Below are positions 25,901 to 32,856 of a stretch of 64,000 bases of DNA, in pieces. Both the position numbers and the translations under genes were made by a program. The notes under the pieces are model-generated. The model had not been told where the DNA came from. It did no database searches and saw nothing but the letters and a program-made list of their open reading frames with translations. The stretch is from JBBQER01 sp052148155 (GTDB lineage: Bacteria; Actinomycetota; Acidimicrobiia; IMCC26256; PALSA-610), in NCBI GenBank assembly GCA_052148155.1, contig JBKQIY010000198.1, positions 1-64,000 of the forward strand, read 5' to 3'. The number at the start of each line of letters is the position of its first letter. Within the stretch, counting starts at the first letter, position 1.

Positions 25901-26826
25901 GAGGTGTCTCCGGTCCCGGGTTGATCACCGCTGTCGAGCAGCTCCAAGAATGCGTCTTCGAGACGTTGAGTGGGCATGATCGTCTCGAGCCGGAGTCCCG
26001 ACGCGGTGATCGCGGCCGCGAGGTCGGAGCGCTGACCTCGGCGGAGGTCGACGACCAGTCCCTCGCCCTGCGCGTGGACGGCGCCGACGCCGGGCATGCT
26101 GACGAGCAGGTCATGCGCGCGAGCCCGGTCGTCGACCTCGATGTACACCGACCCGCCCGATCCGATCAGCTCGCTCACGGTGCCGCTGGCAACCAGACGC
26201 CCGTGGTTCATCACCAATACCTGGCTGCAGGTTTGTTCGACCTCACTCAAGTGATGACTTGACAGCAGAACTGTCGCGCCGTGTGCAGTCAATCGGGTGA
26301 TCAGCTCACGGATCTCGCGGATCTCTCCGGGGTCCAACCCATTGGTTGGCTCGTCGATCACGAGCAGCTCTGGACGCCCGAGCAACAGACGCGCGAAACC
26401 GAGACGTTGCTTCATACCTTGCGAATAGGTGCGGACCTTGCGGTGGATGGCGTCACCGAGATCCGCGACATGCAACGCCCCGTCGAGATCCGCGGTCGCG
26501 AGCCGAGTGCCCGCCGCCTCCCACCACAGCCGCAGGTTCGCCATTCCCGACAGGTGCGGGACCAAGCCCGCCTGCTCGACCATCGCGCCGACGCGAGCCA
26601 GTTCGTGACAGCTCGGCGTGACCGGACGTCCGAACAGCTGCACCGAACCGCGCGTCGGACGTTCGAGACCCATCAAGATGCGCAGCGTTGTGCTCTTCCC
26701 GGCGCCGTTGGGACCGAGCAGACCGCACACCTCGCCACGCTCGACTGAGAAAGAGAAGTTCTCGACGGCGCGCACCGTCCCGAAAAGCTTGGACAGACCC
26801 ACGGCTGCGATGACGGTGTCGGGCAT
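25897..26826 (-). CDS. ABC exporter ATPase
   Basis: This 309-residue protein is a drug/lipid-export type ABC ATPase. It carries Walker A GPNGAGKST near residue 38, the signature YSQGMKQRLG, Walker B LLVIDEPTNGLDP and the switch histidine in LLSSHHLSE. A C-terminal accessory region follows, as in DrrA/CcmA-like ATPases. It pairs with the permease downstream. Substrate unknown. Confidence 0.88.
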   Translation of the reverse strand: MPDTVIAAVGLSKLFGTVRAVENFSFSVERGEVCGLLGPNGAGKSTTLRILMGLERPTRGSVQLFGRPVTPSCHELARVGAMVEQAGLVPHLSGMANLRLWWEAAGTRLATADLDGALHVADLGDAIHRKVRTYSQGMKQRLGFARLLLGRPELLVIDEPTNGLDPGEIREIRELITRLTAHGATVLLSSHHLSEVEQTCSQVLVMNHGRLVASGTVSELIGSGGSVYIEVDDRARAHDLLVSMPGVGAVHAQGEGLVVDLRRGQRSDLAAAITASGLRLETIMPTQRLEDAFLELLDSGDQPGTGDTS

Positions 26827-27267
26827 CGGGACGAACGTTTACACCACGGGAGGCTGTGTGTCCGGGTCGCGCTCGGTGCGTCGCCGCCGCGGTCGGGATC
26901 GTGTTCGGCGCCGACACCGCCCGAAGCCGCACACTCCTCGGCGACCCGTCCAGCGTCGCGGCCGTCGTCCGGCCCGGCCACGGCTGCGATGCTCGTCTCG
27001 CGTCACGGCGATGCGAGCGCGAGACCGAGCCCCGCAACCAGGTCGGGTACGACAACGCTGAGTGCCAAGGTGAGGGCCGCGGCACGATGTTCGCGTTCTT
27101 CGGTCAAGCGGACGACTTCGTACCCGAACGTGGAAACTCGTGTACGCGCCGCAGAATCCACTATCGAGTACTCCACGGTGCAGTGCAGTTCAGTTCGATC
27201 GTCGGCTCCGCGGCCGCGCGGTCGGGTGGCTCTCACTCGTCATCGTGCAACGTCGGCCCCGGGATGC
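26827..27267. other. 441-nt intergenic region
   Basis: No recognised gene lies here. The only frame with coding-like composition is the short minus-strand one annotated at 27003-27176. The rest, nearest the ABC ATPase start, shows no promoter box I can defend. Confidence 0.3.
27003..27176 (-). CDS. Possible 57-aa small protein
   Basis: This frame from GTG 27176 encodes an acidic/basic N-terminal half (VEYSIVDSAARTRVSTF) and a hydrophobic C-terminal half (LSVVVPDLVAGLGLALASP). An upstream ATG at 27236 would add 20 Arg-rich residues. It lies on the same strand as the nucleosidase, about 90 nt downstream of it. No ribosome-binding site is clear, and the family is unknown. It could equally be chance. 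Confidence 0.25.
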   Translation of the reverse strand: MEYSIVDSAARTRVSTFGYEVVRLTEEREHRAAALTLALSVVVPDLVAGLGLALASP

Positions 27268-27978
27268 TCAGAATTGCGCGCACGCACGGGCCGCGGCTTC
27301 GGCGGCGTTCTTCGCGGCGAGCATCGAGCCTTTCCCGACCTTCAGCATGTACGGGATGCGGGCCGGATGGCGACCGAAGTAACGAGCGATCGCCGCGCTG
27401 TTTGGAGAGCCGTCGGAGTTCGCGAGTTTGACCATCTCCTTGTCGCCGTCCTCGGCGCGGTCGCTGATCGCCCGCACCGCCGACCACGCGACCGCGTGCG
27501 CCGCGCATACCGCGGCGACCGATCCGGTCTCCATGTCCAGCGCGATCACGCCTTCGGAAATCAGCTGACGAAGCCGGCCGGGATCGACGACGAAGTCGTC
27601 GGACGTGACGATCGAGCCCCGCGGGGCTGGACCTTCGATCGGCGCCGGCCGATATTCGCTGCCGCTCGGACCGTCGACGACGACTTCAGGAATTACCAGG
27701 TCGCCGATATCGACGCTCGGCCCCACACCACCGGCGATCCCGACGACCATCACCCGATCGAAGTCTCCGAGACCGAGCAGACGCTCGGTCGCGCTCGTCG
27801 CGAGCGCGGTACCGATTCCGGTCATCATCGCGACCACGTCGGCGTTGCCAACGGTTCCGGTGTGGACCGCGACACCGCCGATCTGCGCCGGCGTCAGCCC
27901 GAGCGACCGCACGACCGGTCGCATCTCCGACTTCATCGGCGCAAGGACACCGATCCGAACGCGGTCTGTTCCGGGCAC
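27268..27978 (-). CDS. MTA/SAH nucleosidase-type nucleoside phosphorylase family protein
   Basis: This 236-residue protein has the PNP/UDP-family fold. It starts with RIGVLAPMKSEM, contains the VVGIAGGVGP loop that binds ribose/phosphate, and the ALDMETGSVAAVC segment with the ribose-binding Met-Glu pair. ISDRAEDGD holds the conserved Asp that protonates the base. This fits 5'-methylthioadenosine/S-adenosylhomocysteine nucleosidase or a relative. Base specificity is not certain. It is divergent from the polysaccharide deacetylase gene. Confidence 0.78.
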   Translation of the reverse strand: MPGTDRVRIGVLAPMKSEMRPVVRSLGLTPAQIGGVAVHTGTVGNADVVAMMTGIGTALATSATERLLGLGDFDRVMVVGIAGGVGPSVDIGDLVIPEVVVDGPSGSEYRPAPIEGPAPRGSIVTSDDFVVDPGRLRQLISEGVIALDMETGSVAAVCAAHAVAWSAVRAISDRAEDGDKEMVKLANSDGSPNSAAIARYFGRHPARIPYMLKVGKGSMLAAKNAAEAAARACAQF

Positions 27979-28033
27979 CGTCTCAGCTTGCCCGAAACTC
28001 TGGGCGCGCGCCTGTCGGCGCGAAGGTTGACCG

Positions 28034-28039
28034 TAGAGT
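28034..28039 (+). promoter_or_regulatory. -10 box (TAGAGT) for the polysaccharide deacetylase gene
   Basis: TAGAGT is followed by 6 nt and ATG 28046, the leaderless arrangement. Confidence 0.45.
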
Positions 28040-28045
28040 CGCCCG

Positions 28046-29125
28046 ATGACCGCGAGGCGAACGCTGGACCTGGGTCCGGTCTCGGTTCCGCTCGCCGACG
28101 TTGTCGGAGCCGTTCTCGGTGTCGCGTTCGTTGTGACTGCCGGCGTGCGACTGCAGGCCGGGTCGGTCGAAGACGTCGCGCTGGTCGCGGTCGCGCTCGT
28201 CGCGGGCGCGGCGATCGCGCGGTTCGCGTGCGGCAGCGGCTCATTGCGCGTCGTCGGGGCGCTGACCGCGTTGATCGCGGCGTGGCTGCTCCCCCAGCGA
28301 ACCGATGTGCCCTGCGGGGCGATCCTCGCGGCGTTCTTCGGGGCGGGCGTGGCCTTGATGGTCGGCCCGCGTTTGGTCGAGACCGGATCTTCGCCGCGCC
28401 GAGCGCGGAACCGAACCGTGGGGACCGTGCTGGTCTTCGCGGTTGTCGTCTTCGGGGCCTACGTCGGTGCGGAGACCCCTTCCTCACACTGGTTCGGCGG
28501 TGGCATCACCCGCGGACCGACCGGAAATCGCGACGTCGCGCTGACCTTCGACGACGGACCCAATCTCACCACGACGTTGCCGATCATGCGGATCCTGGAT
28601 GCCGCGGGACTGAAGGCGACATTCTTCGAAGTCGGTCACGCGATCGACAAGGTTCCGTGGATCACCCAGGACCTGTACCGCGACGGACAGGGCCTCGGGA
28701 ACCACTCATACCATCACGACCAGTGGCGGTGGCTCGATCCTCGCTACCCCGAGCTGGAACGCACGCAGGTGATGTTTCAGAAGTCGATCGGTGTGTGTCC
28801 GGCGTTCTACCGGCCGCCGCACGGTGATCGCACACCGTTCGTCGCGCACGTCGTGAACGATCACCACATGCGCATGATCATGTGGGACGATTCGGCCGGC
28901 GATTGGGCAGAAAAGAACCCGCAGACGATCGCGCGCCGCATTCTGGACGGCGTGAAGCCAGGTTCGATCATCGTGTTGCACGACGGCCTGAACGGCAATC
29001 CGCTCGCGAATCGGACCGTGCTCATCAAAGCCCTCCCGCTCATACTCGCCGGCCTGCGCGCCAAGGATCTTCACCCAGTGCGGCTCGACAAGCTGATCGG
29101 CGGGCCCGCCTTTATTCCGTGTTGA
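28046..29125 (+). CDS. Membrane-anchored polysaccharide deacetylase (NodB domain)
   Basis: This 359-residue protein has about four or five membrane helices (residues 15-142) and an extracytoplasmic NodB-type carbohydrate esterase 4 domain. The metal site is complete: TFDDGP with Asp169/Asp170 and His220-x3-His224 (NHSYHH). RPPHGD and IVLHDG form the remaining motifs. It should deacetylate N-acetylated glycan, probably peptidoglycan or a surface polymer. Placement among cell-wall genes supports this. Confidence 0.9.
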   Translation: MTARRTLDLGPVSVPLADVVGAVLGVAFVVTAGVRLQAGSVEDVALVAVALVAGAAIARFACGSGSLRVVGALTALIAAWLLPQRTDVPCGAILAAFFGAGVALMVGPRLVETGSSPRRARNRTVGTVLVFAVVVFGAYVGAETPSSHWFGGGITRGPTGNRDVALTFDDGPNLTTTLPIMRILDAAGLKATFFEVGHAIDKVPWITQDLYRDGQGLGNHSYHHDQWRWLDPRYPELERTQVMFQKSIGVCPAFYRPPHGDRTPFVAHVVNDHHMRMIMWDDSAGDWAEKNPQTIARRILDGVKPGSIIVLHDGLNGNPLANRTVLIKALPLILAGLRAKDLHPVRLDKLIGGPAFIPC

Positions 29126-29189
29126 GCACTGTTCGCTCCGGCGAGGCCTGAGCCGCTCCCCCGTCGTGGCGGTCGGTTACTGGCGGGTT

Positions 29190-30653
29190 CTAACCGATGT
29201 ACAGGTGCTTGAGCTCTTGGTACTCGCGGAAGCCGTGCCTGCCCATCTCGCGGCCGACGCCGCTTTGCTTGTAACCACCGAACGGGGCGTAGCCGCTCGG
29301 AGCGGCAGCATTCACCCATACCGTGCCCGAACGGATCCGCTGCGCGACTTTCGTGGCGTTGGTGGTGTCGCCGAACACCATCCCGGCGAGACCGTAAATC
29401 GAGTCGTTCGCGATGCGTACAGCATCGTCGACGTCGTCGTAGCCGATCACCGATGCGACCGGACCGAAGATCTCGTCTTGGGCCGCGGGATTCGAATTGT
29501 CGGGCAGGTCGAGAAGCGTTGGTTCGAAAAAGTGGCCGTGGGTGAGATGATCGGGTCGCCGGCCGCCGGTCACGACCTTGGCGCCGTGCTCGACCGCGGC
29601 CGCGACGTAGCGCTCCGACTTCGCCACCTGAGCCTCAGTGATCAACGGACCCATGATCACGCTGTGGTCGCTCGGATCACCGATCGGGAGTTGCCGCGCG
29701 AATTCTGCCGCGCGCTCCATAATCTCGGCCTTGCGGTCGTGGGGCACGAGAATGCGTGTCGTGAGGGCGCATCCCTGACCTTGATGGGCCATGAACACCC
29801 CAAGACACATGTGCCAGGCGTTCTCCGCCGCTTCGGGCAGGTAGATCGCGGCGGACTTTCCGCCGAGTTCGAGATGCACCTTCTTCACGGTTGACGCTGC
29901 CTGCGCCATGATCTCACGCCCAACTTGTGTCGAACCCGTGAACGTGACCATGTCGACTGCCGGATGGGTCGTGATGAGACGGCCGCCCTCGATTGCCTGG
30001 TCGATCACAACGTTGAGCACTCCCGGAGGCAGACCTGCGGCGTCGGCCGCCTCCCCGAACAACATTGCCGACAGCGGCGTCAGCGGACTGGGTCGCAGCA
30101 CGACCGAACATCCAGCCATCAACGGCGGCAGCGTCTTCCAGACGTTCAGATAGAACGGAAAGTTGTACGCCGAGATCGCGCTGACGACACCGACCGGCTC
30201 GTACACGTTCATGCTCACAGCAACGCGGCCGGACGGTGTGTGCCCGGTCGGCGGGATCGGGTTGTACTCCTGCTGGGCGAGTTCGAGGTAGAGGTCGGGA
30301 ATCGTTCGCGCGTGGTCGAGCGCGGCACCGACCTGAATCGTCGTCGCGTTCTCGTACGGCGCGCCGGCTTCGGCGATCACCGTATCGACGAGCACATCAC
30401 GTCGGTCGGCGAGGTAGTCCGCCATACGTCGCACCACCGCGGCTCGTTCGCGGGCCGGCGTCTCACTCCAAACGCCGGAATCGAAGCTCCGTCGGGCGGC
30501 ACCGATCGCGTGTTCGATCTGCTGTGTCGACGCGGTCTCGACCTCGGCGATTGTCGCCTCCGTCGCCGGGTTCTCGACCGCGAGCGTCGGACCGTCGCCG
30601 GCGACGTAGTTCCCGTCGATGAACGGCTGACGCGGCTCGACGATTGCGACCAT
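29190..30653 (-). CDS. Aldehyde dehydrogenase (NAD(P)-dependent)
   Basis: This 487-residue enzyme oxidises an aldehyde to a carboxylic acid. Asn164 (SAYNFPF), Glu262 (LELGGKS) and catalytic Cys295 (GQGCAL) are in place, as is the C-terminal PFGGYKQSG motif. The ATG at 30653 has a GGGGGA ribosome-binding site; the open frame extending to 31316 runs through the M15 gene and is not real. It resembles the broad-substrate aldehyde dehydrogenases often used in alcohol or terpene catabolism. Confidence 0.92.
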   Translation of the reverse strand: MVAIVEPRQPFIDGNYVAGDGPTLAVENPATEATIAEVETASTQQIEHAIGAARRSFDSGVWSETPARERAAVVRRMADYLADRRDVLVDTVIAEAGAPYENATTIQVGAALDHARTIPDLYLELAQQEYNPIPPTGHTPSGRVAVSMNVYEPVGVVSAISAYNFPFYLNVWKTLPPLMAGCSVVLRPSPLTPLSAMLFGEAADAAGLPPGVLNVVIDQAIEGGRLITTHPAVDMVTFTGSTQVGREIMAQAASTVKKVHLELGGKSAAIYLPEAAENAWHMCLGVFMAHQGQGCALTTRILVPHDRKAEIMERAAEFARQLPIGDPSDHSVIMGPLITEAQVAKSERYVAAAVEHGAKVVTGGRRPDHLTHGHFFEPTLLDLPDNSNPAAQDEIFGPVASVIGYDDVDDAVRIANDSIYGLAGMVFGDTTNATKVAQRIRSGTVWVNAAAPSGYAPFGGYKQSGVGREMGRHGFREYQELKHLYIG

Positions 30654-30984
30654 GGTCCCCCGGAACGTCTGCTCTGCGCGTTCGGTCTGATCGCCACCGT
30701 ATCCGACCGTGGCGGCCTCCCCCGGCGGCGTGCGGACCGGTGAGAAGCTCGTGCCGGTCGGATCGACAGACGCGACGAAGTCCACGGAATCGCGTCTGCC
30801 GTCGTCGCCGATGCGTGACTCGACACGCCGCGCCGACCTCGATGGCGTTGCTGGCTCTCGGCCAGCTCGCGTGTTCTGGGCGAACGGACGCTGACATTCG
30901 TCGGGTTGTTCGGTAGCGTCTCGCGCGGCGAGCCCACCAGGAACTGGCGACGCCGCCAGCATCGACTGCGAGACGGCGCTGCGC
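30654..30984. other. 331-nt intergenic region
   Basis: No convincing gene. A plus-strand frame from GTG 30709 to 30894 has fairly high third-position GC but no ribosome-binding site or recognisable domain. No terminator or promoter stands out. Confidence 0.3.
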
Positions 30985-31794
30985 TCAGCCGCCGGTGGCT
31001 GAGAAGTGCTGGTAGTCAGGATCGGACCAGCGGCCGCCCCACGGCCAGCCGACCGCCGCGAAGGCCTCCACGAGCGCACCACCGGGGTAGGCCATGCCTG
31101 GCCGATGGTCGGAACGGTCGAGGAACGCCGAGCCCGCCGACGGCTGCACGACGCCGCCCTCGACGTAGGGGTTCTCGACGGTGTTGACGTCGATGGCTTC
31201 GCCGTAGGCGTGTACCGACCAGCGCGGCGGCCCGGGCGCGACCGCGTCGCGACAATTGAACGCGGACGTGTTGTCGGCAGCCATCGAGACGGGATCGCTT
31301 CCGCCGAAGGCGTCAACCGGTTCCATCCGCCGGATCGGGAAACGTTGTGCGTACAGACTTCTGAACACCGTGAGCACCGAGCCGACGACGGCCGCGTTCA
31401 CGATCATCGTGCCCGTGTGCGGTTGGTCATCGAAGCCCCAATACGACATGTGCAGCTCGCGCAACTGCGCCGGACCGACCGGGCATCCTGCGTGATACGA
31501 CGACGCGACGTCCGCGCTGGTAACCGTCGACACTCGGCTCACGAACGGCGGGACTCCAGGAGAAACCGGAACCGACGCCCGACCCGCGGTCGTCGGCTGT
31601 TGGTCGGGTCGCGCGCTGGCCGGCGTCACGACCGCGGTCGACGAAACCGGTGACCGTGAGGTGGACGGTGAGGTGCTGGGAGCGGCGACCGTCGGCGCGG
31701 GCTGCGCCGTACGGGCCGGGGAAGACGCCCCGCACGCCCCGCACAGCGCCATCAACACCGCGAGGCCAACGCACCGCACCAGCCGTCGTCGCAC
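30985..31794 (-). CDS. Lipoprotein D-alanyl-D-alanine carboxypeptidase-like (M15)
   Basis: This 269-residue protein has a lipoprotein signal with lipobox LCGAC (Cys21), a Thr/Pro/Ser-rich linker, and an M15 (VanY/DacY-like) peptidase domain. His195 and Asp202 (SVHAYGEAIDVN) and His263 (DPDYQHFS) form the zinc site. It should trim peptidoglycan stem peptides from the outer face of the membrane. It is divergent from an L,D-transpeptidase lipoprotein with only 20 nt between the start codons, and shares a symmetric -10 element with it. Confidence 0.86.
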   Translation of the reverse strand: MRRRLVRCVGLAVLMALCGACGASSPARTAQPAPTVAAPSTSPSTSRSPVSSTAVVTPASARPDQQPTTAGRASVPVSPGVPPFVSRVSTVTSADVASSYHAGCPVGPAQLRELHMSYWGFDDQPHTGTMIVNAAVVGSVLTVFRSLYAQRFPIRRMEPVDAFGGSDPVSMAADNTSAFNCRDAVAPGPPRWSVHAYGEAIDVNTVENPYVEGGVVQPSAGSAFLDRSDHRPGMAYPGGALVEAFAAVGWPWGGRWSDPDYQHFSATGG

Positions 31795-31801
31795 GCGTTC
31801 G

Positions 31802-31808
31802 TAGGATA
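31802..31808. promoter_or_regulatory. Bidirectional -10 element for two divergent cell-wall lipoprotein genes
   Basis: TAGGATA reads TAGGAT on the plus strand (7 nt before ATG 31815) and TATCCT on the minus strand (8 nt before GTG 31794). One seven-base element can serve both leaderless genes. Confidence 0.55.
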
Positions 31809-31814
31809 GGCGCC

Positions 31815-32708
31815 ATGCGATCTCGCGGCGTGGCCGCGCTCACCGTTGTTGGTCTGTCGGTGTTCGCGATCGGGTGCGGAGGCAGCTCGCAGCACGTGCA
31901 GGCCGGGCCGAACGCGACGACGCAACCCGGCACCCGTCGGCCCAGCCGCAGCGCCGCGGCGTCGTCGAGCACTGCGGTCGCACCTACGACCGCCGCGGCG
32001 ACGACAACGACGACGACGACGGGAGCCAAGGTTCCGACGACGACATCGAACACGCGTCCGACGCCGCCCGCCGCGAGCCCGACGACCGCGCCGGCGCCCG
32101 CGCCGTTGCTCGTCACCCAACTTGCAGACATCGGATCGGCACAGCAGGTGATCGCGGTCGCGGCAAGCGGATACGGCGCGAACACCGCGACCCTCACCGC
32201 GTACCAACGCGACGCGAGCGGATGGACCCAAATGTTCGGTCCATGGGCTGCGTTCATCGGACGGAACGGTGTCGCGCCGATCGGCGCAAAACGCGAAGGC
32301 GACGGACGCACACCGAGCGGCGTGTTTGGGTTCGACTTCATGTTCGGTGTCGACGCCGATCCGGGCGTGCGTTACCCGTATCGGCACATCGGCGGTACGA
32401 ACATCGTGTGGGACGACGACCCGACCAGCGCGAACTACAACGAATGGATCGACACCAACATCGCCGCAGCCGGCGTTGACCCTGAACCGATGGACGACGT
32501 TCCCTCATATCTGTACGGCGCGGTGATCGCGTACAACGACGCGCGTACACCCGGGCTCGGCAGCGCGATTTTTTTGCACGTCTCCCACGGGAGCGCGACC
32601 GCCGGCTGCGTGGCACTGCCCATCGACGAATTGCTCGACGTGCTGCGCTGGCTCGACCCGGCCCAATCGCCGCGCATCGCCATCGGGACGTTGGCGTCGC
32701 TCACGTAA
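31815..32708 (+). CDS. Lipoprotein L,D-transpeptidase (YkuD-type)
   Basis: This 297-residue protein has a lipoprotein signal (lipobox FAIGC, Cys21), a long Thr/Ala/Pro-rich linker (about 22-95) and a C-terminal L,D-transpeptidase domain. The catalytic signature is visible as SHGSATAGCVALP with His258 and Cys265. It would form 3-3 crosslinks or attach proteins to peptidoglycan. The ATG at 31815 follows a consensus TAGGAT at 7 nt. The divergent M15 peptidase acts on the same stem peptides, which suggests a shared wall-remodelling role. Confidence 0.87.
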   Translation: MRSRGVAALTVVGLSVFAIGCGGSSQHVQAGPNATTQPGTRRPSRSAAASSSTAVAPTTAAATTTTTTTGAKVPTTTSNTRPTPPAASPTTAPAPAPLLVTQLADIGSAQQVIAVAASGYGANTATLTAYQRDASGWTQMFGPWAAFIGRNGVAPIGAKREGDGRTPSGVFGFDFMFGVDADPGVRYPYRHIGGTNIVWDDDPTSANYNEWIDTNIAAAGVDPEPMDDVPSYLYGAVIAYNDARTPGLGSAIFLHVSHGSATAGCVALPIDELLDVLRWLDPAQSPRIAIGTLASLT

Positions 32709-32856
32709 CGCGTCCGCTCCCGGCCACGTTTACAGGTTCTTGATGCCGGGCCCGCCGATCCTGATAACTCGTTGACGCCGCGACTGGCTCAATGGTTGGG
32801 GGCGCGGTTGTTGGCGCGCGCTCCGATATCGAAACCGGTCGAAACGGAGCATAACG

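Noticed and set aside
32709..32856. c-di-AMP (ydaO) riboswitch before the KimA-like gene
   Set aside because: The gap is only 148 nt and none of the conserved ydaO segments are visible.
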